Shown here piece after piece: positions 1 through 9,873 of a stretch of 64,000 nucleotides of DNA; within the stretch, counting starts at the first letter, position 1; each line of letters starts with the position of its first letter. The notes under the pieces were generated by a model. The model was not told the origin of the DNA. It saw only the letters and a list, made by a program, of their open reading frames with translations, and did no database searches. The position numbers and the translations under genes are program-made. Source of the DNA: Deltaproteobacteria bacterium (GTDB taxonomy: Bacteria; Desulfobacterota; Dissulfuribacteria; Dissulfuribacterales; QOAL01); NCBI GenBank assembly GCA_026995935.1, contig JALWNK010000040.1, positions 44,188 to 108,187 of the forward strand. Direction: 5' to 3'.

Positions 1-1
1 G

Positions 2-754
2 GAAAAACTCTTTGGAAGGTCCTCGGATGGTCCAGGCCCCAGGGTGGATGAGGTCAAGTATTACGAAGAAAACTACAAGAGGCTTGATTTCAGCCTCGAC
101 TATTCTGGCCTTGTAAAGTGGAAGGGCAGTGTATTTCAGACAGAATTTCACATGGAGCTTCACCTTGAGCAGAAGGAGATAAGCTACATCGACTACCAAG
201 GCACCTCTGATGGGCTTACAAGGCTTGATGACAAGAACGTGGATACAGGGAGGTATCTCGTCTCCTTTGAAAATTCCACCTCGCTGACCATATTTGACAA
301 GTTTTCCAAACTTTCCACAACCATCTGGGGGGATCCCCACGTGGATCTTTCAGACAAGGAAGGCAGGTGTAACGGCGAGTTTAGCGACCTCAAAAAGAGC
401 ACAATGCTCACAAGTCTTAGGCTTCTTGACAGTACAACAGTGGTGATAAAGGCTCCAGACAACGGCCTCATCCAGGAGGTGCACGTATTCAAGGACGGCG
501 ACCACATAAAGGGCCTTGGAAGGGGCGCCTTTATTAAAAAGCGTGGCGAGGCCCCGAAAGACGGACACAGGGTTGCACATCCTGGCAATAAGCCTGAAAA
601 ATGCAGGGCCCAGTGCCTTGAGGGCACCTTTGGGCAGATTGACCATGTTTCAGACCTTTTGGAAGATTTTCTTACCTCGTCAGATGTGGTGACTGCAGGC
701 GGGGATGGCAATGATTGGTTTGATGAGAATGGGGAGCTGGTGTGGGGTGGCTAA
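2..754 (+). CDS. DUF1521 (metal-inducible autocleavage-like) domain protein, 5' end cut by window edge
   Basis: The frame is open from the left edge, so the gene probably begins outside the window; a GTG at 44 would give 236 residues. The diagnostic feature is the motif WGDPHVD (codons 326-346) followed by an acidic stretch. GD-PHVD is the calcium-dependent self-cleavage site of DUF1521 proteins such as rhizobial NopE1, where the chain breaks between Asp and Pro (known from the family). The later segments (VHVFKDGDHIKGLG and the C-terminal GGDGNDWFDENGELVWGG) look like the rest of such a domain. Cleavage would fall between bases 334 and 335. Calcium-dependent processing of a secreted or surface protein is inferred. 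No signal peptide can be judged because the N-terminus is missing. A von Willebrand type D-like fold is the main alternative, since it shares GDPH. Confidence 0.6.
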   Translation, partial: EKLFGRSSDGPGPRVDEVKYYEENYKRLDFSLDYSGLVKWKGSVFQTEFHMELHLEQKEISYIDYQGTSDGLTRLDDKNVDTGRYLVSFENSTSLTIFDKFSKLSTTIWGDPHVDLSDKEGRCNGEFSDLKKSTMLTSLRLLDSTTVVIKAPDNGLIQEVHVFKDGDHIKGLGRGAFIKKRGEAPKDGHRVAHPGNKPEKCRAQCLEGTFGQIDHVSDLLEDFLTSSDVVTAGGDGNDWFDENGELVWGG

Positions 755-824
755 TGTGGTGGGTGGCCGCCTTTTAAGATTGTCCTTTTGTCCAATAACT
801 GCGTTACTCGCAAAAAATAATGGT

Positions 825-1581
825 TCATCCGGAAAATGAGTACCTCTGCTGATGCAGGTGATATAATCTGAGTTTGAAATACTCCATATCTCTGAAACCA
901 TATGTTTGACGTTTCAATGTCTTGATTTTATTGACCAGGCCTTCTACTGGAGCATGGTGATTTTGTGGCCGAAGTAGGTTAACAAGCCGGACCGGTATGA
1001 CATGATGGTTCTTGCCGCGCTCCCTTGAGAACCTTTCGGTCAGTCTTGTTCAACATTAGTTGATACTGCCTGCGAAAGGTATCTATGGCCTTGTTCATCA
1101 GTCCCATTACATGAAAACGGTCAAATACAATATCAACCTGTGGCAATATCTCATTTACTGCCCAGAAATAGGACGCACTCATATCCATTGCTATGGCTTT
1201 GAGTTTATGGGCATGACGCCTTAATCTCTTCAGAAAGGGCAAAACGGCCTTCTTGGATTTGCCTTCAACAGCATGGATGATTCTGCCATCTCTCAAATCC
1301 ACGAATATAGTCATATAACGATGGCCTTTCTTGATGGCAAATTCGTCAATACCGATATATCTTACATTTTTAATGGGCCTGATCCTGTACATCCTTTTCA
1401 GCGTAAGCTTGTGGATATTCTTGATCATATCCCAGCCTACTCTCATAAAATCTGCTACATCCTTTATGGTGGCCATTTTGAGCAAGTCCAACTAAAAGAT
1501 CAAATATTCACCCTCATAGCGATTGGCCTTATACTGAATACCCTTTAGCCCAAAAGCATGGTACAATATGGACGTGGATAT
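825..1581 (-). pseudogene. Decayed ISL3-family transposase
   Basis: Three pieces of one ISL3 transposase lie in order on the minus strand. The N-terminal piece (1581 down to 1495, STSILYHAFGLKGIQY) follows a good ribosome site but begins with ATA where ATG is expected, and ends at an in-frame TAG (1494-1492). It runs straight into the DDE catalytic region (1491-979, IGIDEFAIKKGHRY, AMDMSASY, VFDRFHV), so the usual N-terminal zinc-finger segment is missing. After KVLKGAR the frame is lost. The ISL3 C-terminus reappears in another frame at about 967-825 (HHAPVEGLVNKIKTLKRQ...YGFRDMEYFKLRLY), with the segment between deleted. Full-length family members are about 400 residues; about 250 remain. 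The start loss, nonsense codon, two deletions and frame change show an old, inactive insertion. No terminal inverted repeats could be recognised by eye. Confidence 0.85.
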
Positions 1582-1609
1582 GACAGAGACCTCCTTTTAT
1601 TTGATTAGG

Positions 1610-1692
1610 CTCAAATATTTTGTCTCTGTTTATGTCCACCTTCAACTCTCTATTTCAATCCAGGTACTCATATGCCGGAAGAACCTTTTCAT
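1610..1692 (-). pseudogene. Possible remnant of the mlaF (ABC ATPase) start downstream of mlaE
   Basis: The mlaE stop overlaps a new ATG (ATGA, 1692-1689) that opens a 16-codon frame ending WIEIES then TGA. Immediately afterwards, in the +1 frame, the sequence reads LKVDINRDKIFE. Joined, WIEIE(S)LKVDINRDKIF resembles the opening beta strand of an ABC-transporter ATPase, which is what should follow mlaE. One lost base near 1646 would explain the break, and the ISL3 remnant starts a few bases beyond. Inference: the ATPase gene was disrupted here. The stretch is short, so this could be chance. Confidence 0.3.
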
Positions 1693-2846
1693 ATCCCGTA
1701 CACGTAACAGATAACCGTTATTATGGCACAGGCAACTATTATCCACACGATGGAGGTTACAACGGCAGAGGTGGTAACCTGGCCCACGGCAGCAGCACTC
1801 CTTCCACAGGAAAGCCCCTTCATGCAACCAACCATGGAGACGATAATGCCGTAGATCAGGCACTTTCCAAGGCCTATGAAAAAGTGCTTTAGGGGAACCG
1901 CCCTTTGCGTTTCTGAAATATACTGAAGAAGGGTGACATCGCTAAAACCTGCACCAACTACAGCCCCTCCTGCAATGCCAAGAAGATCCGCATAGATGCA
2001 AAGGGGCACCATCATAAGGGAGAGGGCAAGGATTCTTGGAATGACGAGAAACTCAACAGGCCGTATCCCCAGGGTCCTAAGGGCGTCAATTTCCTCGTTG
2101 ACCTGCATGGTGCCTAGCTGTGCCGCGTAGGTTGCGCCTGTGCGCCCTGCCATAATGATGCCCACCATCATGGCGCCCATGTCCCTGGCTATGGCAATGC
2201 CAACAAGATCTGCCACAAATATCTGAGCACCGAATATCTTTAACTGCACTGTTGCCACAAAGGCAAGGATTAGCCCAACGAGAAAGCTTACAAGGCTTAC
2301 AATGGGAAGGGCCCTGGCACCACCATTTTGAAGATAAAGTAGAAAGTCACCCGTGCGAAGCCTGCTTCTGCCTGAAAGGATGTTCATGAATCCAAGCACC
2401 ACCTGGCCAAGAAACGCATGGAAGCCCTTTATCTGCCTGGCAATCAATGCAGCTGCCTTGCCGACCCTTTCGAAAAAAGGGACATCACGGCCTTCATCCG
2501 TCACTTTTCTAGTAGATTTGGCCTTCATGGCAAGATTTAAGAGATGAAGGGCCCCAGGGGGAATGGATGCCAGGTTTAGCCTGATACCGTTTTTTCGCGA
2601 AAATTCTTTTAACTCAAGTAGGAACAGGACAAATAGGCTGTCCCATTTTTTGAGCCCTTTGGTGTCTATTACTATTTCTTTTATGGGCAGGTATTTCCTA
2701 ATTCTTGGGGCAACGTCAGAAAAGGCTGGCGGGGCCTTGTGAATGGTCCAGATACCTGAAAAACGGATTATTAATTCCTTGTCAGGCCTTTTTTCCATGA
2801 CAAGATCAGGTGGCAGGATTTCAGGACCTTCTGGTGTTTGTGTCAT
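1689..2846 (-). CDS. mlaE: MlaE-family lipid ABC transporter permease with N-terminal STAS-like domain
   Basis: Protein of 385 residues. Residues about 20-110 form a STAS/MlaB-like domain (EIVIDTKGLKKWDSL). Residues about 140-385 are the MlaE permease, with several hydrophobic segments and the conserved cytoplasmic loop AGRTGATYAAQLGTMQVNEE followed by IDALRTLGI. MlaE works with the MlaF ATPase and an MCE-domain protein (MlaD) to move phospholipids between the inner and outer membranes. Fusion of the STAS domain to the permease is common in Deltaproteobacteria. The expected downstream mlaF and mlaD genes are absent from this window: the gene ends against a decayed insertion sequence, so either the partners lie elsewhere or the locus is broken. 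The protein itself shows no sign of decay. Confidence 0.9.
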   Translation of the reverse strand: MTQTPEGPEILPPDLVMEKRPDKELIIRFSGIWTIHKAPPAFSDVAPRIRKYLPIKEIVIDTKGLKKWDSLFVLFLLELKEFSRKNGIRLNLASIPPGALHLLNLAMKAKSTRKVTDEGRDVPFFERVGKAAALIARQIKGFHAFLGQVVLGFMNILSGRSRLRTGDFLLYLQNGGARALPIVSLVSFLVGLILAFVATVQLKIFGAQIFVADLVGIAIARDMGAMMVGIIMAGRTGATYAAQLGTMQVNEEIDALRTLGIRPVEFLVIPRILALSLMMVPLCIYADLLGIAGGAVVGAGFSDVTLLQYISETQRAVPLKHFFIGLGKCLIYGIIVSMVGCMKGLSCGRSAAAVGQVTTSAVVTSIVWIIVACAIITVICYVYGI

Positions 2847-3249
2847 TGATGCCGGTTATGTTTTTCCAAGTCGCTTTATTTGTAAAGGTCAAAAATGGGA
2901 AAAAAACACGAAAACTCACCACGATAAAGTTTAATCCACCTTCTTATTTAAAGTCAAAGGTAGGGTTTTGTTCCAATAAAATGCTTTGGGCCTTATTGCC
3001 TTATTGTTTGAATTTGGGGGCCGTGGGCTTAGCGAGCTTGAATTTGTAGCCTTCTTGCATTAAATAAAGCAGAAGTTTATCGCAACAAAATATTGTCTTA
3101 GGCCCAAACAGACCACTTTTTCGGTTTATTTTCCTCTTAAGAGCTCAATTACAAGGGGCTGGATAATTTTGTCCTGCAAAATTTTGGCAGAAGGGGCTGT
3201 TTGTGCCATTAAGGTTGAGCCAAGGCGCGAAGTTGAAAAGGAGACGAAT
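2847..3249. other. Divergent intergenic region between mlaE and hisS
   Basis: About 400 bases with no convincing gene. It must hold the promoters for mlaE (leftward) and the hisS operon (rightward). A weak hexamer pair, TTGCAT then 17 bases then TATCGC near 3054-3082, could serve hisS, but the match is poor. No hairpin-terminator or T-box-like element was recognised. Confidence 0.4.
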
Positions 3250-4518
3250 GTGACCCTGAAGGCAGTAAAGGGATTCAAGGACATACTTCCCGAAGAGGCA
3301 AGAAAGCGGCAGAGGATCGAGGAGACGGCAAGGCAGATATTTGAAGGCTGCGGCCTTGAGGAGATAAGGACGCCCATACTTGAAAGAACAGAGGTCTTTG
3401 CCCGTGGAATAGGTGAGCACACGGACATAGTGGAAAAGGAAATGTACACCTTTGAGGACAGAAACGGCCAGCTTCTTACCCTCCGGCCAGAGGCCACTGC
3501 AGGTATTCTGAGGGCAGTTATTGAGCACAAGCTCTACAATAAGTCGCCACTTCTAAAGCTTTACACCGTGGGCCCCATGTTTCGCCACGAGCGTCCTCAA
3601 AAGGGCAGGCTCAGGCAGTTTCACCAGCTCAATGTGGAATATATCGGTAGCAGCTCCCCTCTTGCAGATGCAGAGGTGGTCTTTCTTGCCTACGAGATAG
3701 TGTCGAAGTTTGCAGATCAAGACGACCTCATCCTGGAAATGAACTCCCTTGGCTGCCCAAAGTGTCGGCCCCTTCACAGAAAGGACCTTGTGCTTTTTCT
3801 TAAGAATAACGTGGAGGATTTTTGTGAAGATTGTCAAAGAAGGGCAGGGCTTAATCCCCTTCGTGTCTTTGACTGCAAGAATGAGGAATGTCAGGCGGTC
3901 TTGAAGTTTGCACCAGTGATCAAGCACTACATTTGCCCTGAGTGCGCAATTCACATGGGCAAGGTTCTTGACGCACTTGAGGCCTTTGAAATCCCGTTTG
4001 TCCAGAATGCCTACCTGGTGAGGGGGCTTGACTATTACAAGCGCACCACCTTTGAGCTTAAGGCCAGGGGGCTTGGGGCACAAAGCACGGTTGCTGCAGG
4101 CGGACGTTATGACGGGCTTTCAAGCCTTCTTGGAGGGCCTGATCTTCCTGGTGTAGGCATGGCGGTTGGCGTTGAGCGTTTGCTTCTTCTCATGAAGGAA
4201 GAACTCGCGCCAAGGAGAGCCGATCTTTTTATTGCCGCCCTTGGGGATGAGGCCCGCACCGAGGCCCTTTACTGGATTGGTTATTTGAGAAGGCAGGGGC
4301 TTAAGGTGGAGTATTCCCTGGAGGACAAGAGCCTTAAGGCCCAGATGAAGCAGGCAGACAAGGCGGGGGCGCGTTACTGTCTCATTGTTGGTGAAAGAGA
4401 GATGGACGAGGAAGAGGCCATCTTGAGGGATATGAAAACCAAGGAGCAGGAGGGCATTGATCTTGATGACCTGCCAGAAATACTTGTTGAGAAGATAAAG
4501 AGCCAAGGAGACGAATAA
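3250..4518 (+). CDS. hisS: Histidine--tRNA ligase
   Basis: Class II aminoacyl-tRNA synthetase that charges tRNA-His. The open frame extends upstream to 3169, but the start is best placed at GTG 3250: AAGGAGA sits five bases before it and the protein then begins [16 protein letters not shown], the usual HisRS N-terminus, giving 422 residues. Visible signatures are class II motif 2 ([18 protein letters not shown]), the histidine-specific [14 protein letters not shown], and GGRYDGL, followed by the C-terminal anticodon-binding domain. It is the first gene of a co-directional set. aspS starts two bases after its stop and its ribosome site lies inside the hisS end, so the two are translationally linked, an order common in bacteria. 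Confidence 0.95.
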   Translation: MTLKAVKGFKDILPEEARKRQRIEETARQIFEGCGLEEIRTPILERTEVFARGIGEHTDIVEKEMYTFEDRNGQLLTLRPEATAGILRAVIEHKLYNKSPLLKLYTVGPMFRHERPQKGRLRQFHQLNVEYIGSSSPLADAEVVFLAYEIVSKFADQDDLILEMNSLGCPKCRPLHRKDLVLFLKNNVEDFCEDCQRRAGLNPLRVFDCKNEECQAVLKFAPVIKHYICPECAIHMGKVLDALEAFEIPFVQNAYLVRGLDYYKRTTFELKARGLGAQSTVAAGGRYDGLSSLLGGPDLPGVGMAVGVERLLLLMKEELAPRRADLFIAALGDEARTEALYWIGYLRRQGLKVEYSLEDKSLKAQMKQADKAGARYCLIVGEREMDEEEAILRDMKTKEQEGIDLDDLPEILVEKIKSQGDE

Positions 4519-4520
4519 AA

Positions 4521-6311
4521 ATGGAACCCATGGGAGAGCTTAGACGCACCCACGACTGTTATAGCATCACAGAAGAGAGCCTTGAATCTGAAGTCACCTT
4601 GATGGGATGGGTGCACAGAAGGAGGGACCACGGCGGTCTCATCTTCGTGGACCTCCGGGACCGGGAGGGAATTACCCAGGTGGTCTTTGCTCCAGAGGTG
4701 AATGCCAAGGCCCATGAAAAGGCCCATTCCCTGAGGAGCGAATATGTAATTGCAGTGCGGGGAAAGGTCAGAAGGCGGCCTGAGGGCATGGAAAACCCAA
4801 AGATCAAAACAGGCATGGTCGAGGTGGCCTGTGAGGATTTGAGAATCCTTAACACGTCAAAGACCCCTCCGTTTCCCCTAGACGAGGAAAAGGAGGTGTC
4901 GGAAAACGTACGCCTGAAATATCGTTACATTGATCTTAGGCGTCCGGTGATGCTCGAGAACCTTAAGCTCAGGCATAATGTCTGCCAGGCCATGAGGAGG
5001 TATCTTTCCGGCGAGGGCTTTTTCGAAATAGAGACCCCAATGCTCACAAGAAGCACCCCGGAAGGGGCCCGTGATTATCTTGTACCAAGCAGGGTGAACC
5101 CTGGAAAGTTCTATGCCCTTCCCCAGTCGCCCCAGCTCTACAAGCAGATACTTATGATTTCGGGAATGGAAAAGTACTTTCAGATTGTGCGCTGTTTCAG
5201 GGACGAAGATTTGCGGGCGGACAGGCAGCCTGAATTTACACAGCTCGACATGGAGATGTCTTTTGTAAAGGAAGAGGACGTCATCAAGCTCATAGAGGGG
5301 CTCATGGGTCATATATTCAAGGAAACCCTCGGTCTTCAAGTGAAGACACCCTTTAAGAGGCTTACCTATCACGAGGCCATGGAGAGGTTTGGAACTGATA
5401 GACCCGATATGCGTTTTGGCCTTGAACTTATGGACATAACGGACATTGCTGCAGGCTGCGGCCTCAAGGTCTTTAACACCGTTGCCGCAACTGGCGGGGT
5501 GGTAAAGGCCATAAATGCCAAGGGCATGGCGGATCTTTCAAGAAAGGACCTGGACGTACTTACCGAGTTTGCACAGTCTCTTGGTGCAAAGGGCCTAGCC
5601 TGGGTGAAGATAAAGGAGGATTCCTCCTGGCAGTCACCAATTGCAAAATTTTTCAGCGCGGATGAGCAAAAGGCAATAATGGAGCGCCTTTTGGCAGAAC
5701 CTGGTGACATACTATTTTTCGGGGCAGACCAGAAATCAACGGTTTTCAAGGTCCTTGGTGAGCTAAGGCTTGAGCTTGCAAGAAAACGCGGACTTATTGA
5801 TGAAAATGAGTTTAACTTTGTATGGATAACCCAGTTTCCGCTCCTTGAATTTGACGAGGACGAGGGGCGTTTTAAGGCCCTTCATCATCCCTTCACTGCT
5901 CCAATGCCTGAGGACTTGGACAGACTGGAAACAGATCCGGCATCTGTACGTTCAAGGGCGTACGATCTCGTTCTTAACGGTATTGAAATCGGCGGAGGAA
6001 GCATTCGTATCCACCAGGAGAAGATACAAAAAAAGGTCTTTAAGGCCCTTAACATACCTGATGAAGAGGCAGAGGAGAAGTTTGGCTTTCTCCTTGAGGC
6101 CCTCACATATGGCGCCCCGCCCCACGGCGGGATCGCCTTTGGCCTGGACAGGCTTGTGATGCTCATGGCAGGCAGAAGCACCATCAGGGACGTCATTGCA
6201 TTTCCAAAGACACAAAAGGCCCAGTGCCTCATGGCAAGGGCGCCGGCAGAGGTGAGCATGGCACAGCTTGCAGAGCTTTACCTAAAGCCTGATTGGAAGA
6301 GGGCGCAGTAA
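4521..6311 (+). CDS. aspS: Aspartate--tRNA ligase (bacterial type)
   Basis: 596-residue class II synthetase. It has an N-terminal OB-fold anticodon-binding domain ([20 protein letters not shown]), the catalytic core with motif 2 ([21 protein letters not shown]), the bacterial GAD insertion domain (about residues 290-420), and a C-terminal motif 3 region ([21 protein letters not shown]). It charges tRNA-Asp; whether it also charges tRNA-Asn cannot be judged here. The ATG at 4521 is served by AAGGAG within the end of hisS. It sits second in the hisS-aspS run and 85 bases before the next gene. Confidence 0.95.
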   Translation: MEPMGELRRTHDCYSITEESLESEVTLMGWVHRRRDHGGLIFVDLRDREGITQVVFAPEVNAKAHEKAHSLRSEYVIAVRGKVRRRPEGMENPKIKTGMVEVACEDLRILNTSKTPPFPLDEEKEVSENVRLKYRYIDLRRPVMLENLKLRHNVCQAMRRYLSGEGFFEIETPMLTRSTPEGARDYLVPSRVNPGKFYALPQSPQLYKQILMISGMEKYFQIVRCFRDEDLRADRQPEFTQLDMEMSFVKEEDVIKLIEGLMGHIFKETLGLQVKTPFKRLTYHEAMERFGTDRPDMRFGLELMDITDIAAGCGLKVFNTVAATGGVVKAINAKGMADLSRKDLDVLTEFAQSLGAKGLAWVKIKEDSSWQSPIAKFFSADEQKAIMERLLAEPGDILFFGADQKSTVFKVLGELRLELARKRGLIDENEFNFVWITQFPLLEFDEDEGRFKALHHPFTAPMPEDLDRLETDPASVRSRAYDLVLNGIEIGGGSIRIHQEKIQKKVFKALNIPDEEAEEKFGFLLEALTYGAPPHGGIAFGLDRLVMLMAGRSTIRDVIAFPKTQKAQCLMARAPAEVSMAQLAELYLKPDWKRAQ

Positions 6312-6396
6312 AGCAACAACTGGCATGCCGGCAAGTGATGTGTCAGGTTTTGGCCCGGATCATGGCTGGAAAATCATGACCCAAAAGGAGAAGAAC

Positions 6397-8214
6397 ATGA
6401 TTAAATGGAACGAAAAGAGAGGACTTCTCGACTATAGAAGAAACTACAGGCTTATTGAGAGGGAAGAGCCCGATCTCATGCGGGACCTTTTTCCCTATGA
6501 AGAGGTATGCCGTATTGCCTTTGATCACAAGTATCTTGCACCTGAACCATGCAGGGACATGCTCATAACTGATACCACCTTCAGGGATGGCCAGCAGGCC
6601 CGTCCCCCTTACACTGTAGAGCAGATAAGCAGGATTTTTGATTTCCTTCACGAAATGGGCGGGCCAAAGGGTATCATTCGCCAGTCGGAATTCTTTCTCT
6701 ACACCAACAAGGACAAAAAGGCCGTGGAGGTGTGCAGGGAAAAGGGGTACGAGTACCCTGAGATCACGGGCTGGATAAGGGCAAAGAAAGAGGATCTCAA
6801 GCTCGTTAAGGAGATGGAGCTGCCAGAGACGGGCATTCTCACTTCGGCCTCTGATTACCATATATACCTGAAGCTTAAAAAGACTCGGCTTGAGGCAATG
6901 GAGGCCTACCTTTCAACGGTAAAGGCGGCCCTTGAGCTTGGCATAAAGCCCAGGTGCCACTTCGAGGACATAACCCGTGCAGACATATACGGATTTTGCG
7001 TGCCTTTTGCCATTGAGCTTATGAAGCTGAGGGAAGAGTCGGGCATTGACATAAAGATAAGGATGTGTGACACCATGGGATACGGGGTTACATACCCTGG
7101 AGCAGCCCTTCCAAGAAGTGTTGCCAAGGTGGTGCGGGCAATGATTGACGATGCAGGAGTACCTGGAGAGCTCCTTGAGTGGCATGGCCACAACGACTTT
7201 CACAAGGTGGTTATAAACGCAACCACAGCCTGGCTTTATGGCTGCGGGGCAATAAATGGAACCCTGCTTGGCTTTGGAGAGCGCACAGGAAATACGCCCA
7301 TAGAGGCGCTTTTGATTGAAAGAATAGCACTTAGAGGGGAAACAGACGGCATAAATACCCTGGCCATCACCGAGATGGCAAGATACTTCGAGAAGGAGCT
7401 AGGGGTTCATATACCATCCAATTATCCGCTTGTTGGAGAGGATTTCAACGCAACAAGCGCAGGGGTCCATGCAGACGGGCTCATGAAAAACGAGGAGATA
7501 TACAACATCTTCGATACAAAGAAAATACTAGGAAGGCCAGTTGCGGTTATCGTATCTGACAAGTCTGGAACGGCAGGCATAGCCCACTGGGTAAACGCCC
7601 ATCTTGGCCTTACTGGTGAGGCCATGATAGACAAACGCCACCCTGGAATCGTAAAGATGTACAAGCAGGTCATGAAGCAGTACGAGCACGGACGCATCAC
7701 CTCCATGTCCAAGGAGGAGATGGAGGCCCTTGCAAGAAAGTACCTGCCAGAGCTATTTACCTCCGATTTTGACAAGCTTAAAAAGCGTGCCCACGACCTT
7801 GCCTATCACCTTGTGGAAGACCTTGTTGACAGGCCGGAGATGCGCTCCATGGATCCTGAGAAGATAGAGCCACTTCTTAAGTGCACATTGGAAGAAAATC
7901 CCTTCATCCAATTCCTCTACGTGGTTAATGCAGACGGGGAAAAGATAACCCACAACATTACCCATATAGAAGACAGGGGCAAGTACGCAAGCTACAAGCT
8001 TGATAGCGACTTTTCTAACAGGCCCTGGTTCATTGCCCCGCTCAAAGACGGAAAGATACATGTCTCAGACTTCTACACATCCCGCATCACCAACGCCCTT
8101 TGCATCACCGTCTCAGGCCCAATAAGAAATGAGGAGGACGAGATAGTCGGGGTTCTGGGCATTGATATGAGGTTTGAAGAACTTGCCAAGATGGAGCAGG
8201 AAAATGACCAGTAA
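6397..8214 (+). CDS. DRE-TIM metallolyase (homocitrate/Re-citrate synthase-like) with C-terminal Cache-type domain
   Basis: The chosen ATG (6397) follows AAAAGGAG by six bases; the frame is open further upstream but without such a site. Residues about 60-350 form an HMGL-like TIM barrel: TDTTFRDGQQARPP carries the DxxxRDGxQ signature, and EWHGHNDFHK carries the HxH metal ligands. The family condenses acetyl-CoA with 2-oxo acids (isopropylmalate, homocitrate and citramalate synthases, and the Re-citrate synthases of anaerobes). Which substrate this one uses cannot be told from sequence. The last 115 residues (FLYVVNADGEKITHN, RPWFIAPLKDGKIHVSDFY, GVLGIDMRFEELAK) read as a Cache/PDC ligand-binding domain, normally found outside the membrane in receptors, yet no membrane segment is present. 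Inference: an enzyme with an attached small-molecule sensing domain. Confidence 0.8.
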   Translation: MIKWNEKRGLLDYRRNYRLIEREEPDLMRDLFPYEEVCRIAFDHKYLAPEPCRDMLITDTTFRDGQQARPPYTVEQISRIFDFLHEMGGPKGIIRQSEFFLYTNKDKKAVEVCREKGYEYPEITGWIRAKKEDLKLVKEMELPETGILTSASDYHIYLKLKKTRLEAMEAYLSTVKAALELGIKPRCHFEDITRADIYGFCVPFAIELMKLREESGIDIKIRMCDTMGYGVTYPGAALPRSVAKVVRAMIDDAGVPGELLEWHGHNDFHKVVINATTAWLYGCGAINGTLLGFGERTGNTPIEALLIERIALRGETDGINTLAITEMARYFEKELGVHIPSNYPLVGEDFNATSAGVHADGLMKNEEIYNIFDTKKILGRPVAVIVSDKSGTAGIAHWVNAHLGLTGEAMIDKRHPGIVKMYKQVMKQYEHGRITSMSKEEMEALARKYLPELFTSDFDKLKKRAHDLAYHLVEDLVDRPEMRSMDPEKIEPLLKCTLEENPFIQFLYVVNADGEKITHNITHIEDRGKYASYKLDSDFSNRPWFIAPLKDGKIHVSDFYTSRITNALCITVSGPIRNEEDEIVGVLGIDMRFEELAKMEQENDQ

Positions 8215-8223
8215 ATCGGTTTC

Positions 8224-9873
8224 TTGACAAAAAGAGAAAGACAGCCAACCAAAGAGGCTGGCGTAATAAGAAAGCGCTGGCGCGGAAGACGCTCTGTAGC
8301 CCTTGTCTTTCCGGATTCATACGGCCTTGGCATGTCGAATCTGGGATTTCAGCGTGTCTATGAACTTCTTAACAGACACGAAGACATAGTTGCAGAGCGT
8401 TTTTTCTTTCACGGAAACTCTTCTGATGTGCGCTCACTTGAGTCAAACAGGCACCCTTGCGAGTTTGACATAATCCTTTTTTCAATAAGCTTTGAGCCAA
8501 GTTATCTAAACATAGGGCCCTTTTTACAGGCAGCAGGTCTTTCCCCTTTAAGGGAAGAAAGAAGGGATGGGCCGCTAGTTCTTGCAGGTGGGATCGCCTG
8601 CCAGATAAACCCGTGTCCTGCAGCAGGCTTTATGGACGCCTTTTTGCTTGGGGATTTTGAGGCGGTCTCTGACAGTTTTATAAACTTTCTTTTGGAGGTT
8701 GACCCTTTAAGTGGCAAAAGGGAAGGGCGTCTTTTAAGGCTCAGGGAAATGGTTGAGGGCGTTTTCATGCCAGCCTTTCCTGACATTGCTCCGGTGGCCC
8801 CTGCCATACAAAGAAGCCTTCTTGAAACAGTTCCACACACGGTAATCGTATCCAACCGCTCCTCTTTTCCAAACACCTTTTTACTTGAAGTAACAAGGGG
8901 TTGTGGAAGGGGTTGCCGTTTTTGTGCAGCAGGCTTTGTATATCGTCCGCCAAGACAGTGGCCCAAGGAGGTCATCCAAAGGACCATATCTGATACAAGG
9001 GGCGCCAAGAAGATCGGCCTTGTAGGCCTTGAATACGCAGACAGGGGTTTTATTTCGACCCTTTGCCAGGAGCTTATTGAAAGAGGATTTCAGCTTGGAT
9101 TTTCTTCCCTAAGGGCTGATGCAATAACAGAAGAGTTTGTAAATCTTCTTGTAAGATCAAAGAACTATACTGCAACCATAGCCCCTGAGGCAGGTTCAGA
9201 AAGGCTGAGGAGGATAATAAACAAGAATCTTACCCAGGAGCAGATTCTAGAGGCGGCTCGCACGTTTTTTAGATCCGGGCTGAAAAACCTTAAGCTCTAC
9301 TTCATGATGGGCCTTCCCTTTGAAGAAGATGGTGATGTGGAACAGATAGCGCACCTTGCCCTCAAGGTGAAGGAGGAAATGCTTTTATTTGCAAAGGGAA
9401 GGGGCAAAATGGGAAACATAACTGTTTCAGTAAGCACCTTTGTTCCAAAGGCCTGGACGCCCTTTCAGTGGGCAGCCTTTGCAGGCCCTGATGATCTAAA
9501 CAGAAGGAGGGCCATTCTCAAGGAGAGGCTTGCATCTCAGCCCAATATCAGGCTGAGACTTGATTCAGTGGAAAACGCCATGTTACAGGCAGTGCTTAGC
9601 AGGGGAGATGAGAAAATAGGCAGGCTGCTCTTTGAGCTTACTCAAAAAGGCTATGGGAAGAGAAGAATAGTTAAGAAAATCTCAAATATTGCCGAAAACT
9701 ACCTTAAGAGAAGGGTTGAAGGGGAAAAATTTCCCTGGGAGGTAGTAAGACACAGGGTCCGGAGGGAATATCTTCTTGCCCAGTGGAACAGGGCAAAGAG
9801 GGCTGAAACCACTGGCTTTTGTAACCTTGAAACATGTAGAAGATGTGGTGCGTGCAGTAAGACAGAGAGATGA
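8224..9873 (+). CDS. B12-binding-domain radical SAM protein
   Basis: 549 residues. Residues about 20-190 resemble a cobalamin-binding Rossmann domain (FPDSYGLGMSNLGFQRVYELL, LVLAGGIACQINPCPAAGFMD). Residues about 220-430 are a radical SAM core with the cluster motif CGRGCRFCAAGFVYRPPR. The C-terminal tail has CNLETCRRCGAC, which could bind a second metal or cluster. The subfamily resembles the uncharacterised anaerobe proteins annotated as B12-binding radical SAM enzymes; no substrate can be assigned. The only start available after the upstream in-frame stop is TTG at 8224, with no strong ribosome site. Its stop overlaps the next gene's start (ATGA), indicating coupled translation with the FapA-type gene. 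Confidence 0.8.
   Translation: MTKRERQPTKEAGVIRKRWRGRRSVALVFPDSYGLGMSNLGFQRVYELLNRHEDIVAERFFFHGNSSDVRSLESNRHPCEFDIILFSISFEPSYLNIGPFLQAAGLSPLREERRDGPLVLAGGIACQINPCPAAGFMDAFLLGDFEAVSDSFINFLLEVDPLSGKREGRLLRLREMVEGVFMPAFPDIAPVAPAIQRSLLETVPHTVIVSNRSSFPNTFLLEVTRGCGRGCRFCAAGFVYRPPRQWPKEVIQRTISDTRGAKKIGLVGLEYADRGFISTLCQELIERGFQLGFSSLRADAITEEFVNLLVRSKNYTATIAPEAGSERLRRIINKNLTQEQILEAARTFFRSGLKNLKLYFMMGLPFEEDGDVEQIAHLALKVKEEMLLFAKGRGKMGNITVSVSTFVPKAWTPFQWAAFAGPDDLNRRRAILKERLASQPNIRLRLDSVENAMLQAVLSRGDEKIGRLLFELTQKGYGKRRIVKKISNIAENYLKRRVEGEKFPWEVVRHRVRREYLLAQWNRAKRAETTGFCNLETCRRCGACSKTER

Noticed and set aside
3553..4083. 176-codon frame opposite hisS
   Set aside because: Antisense to conserved HisRS motifs; no ribosome site or domain.
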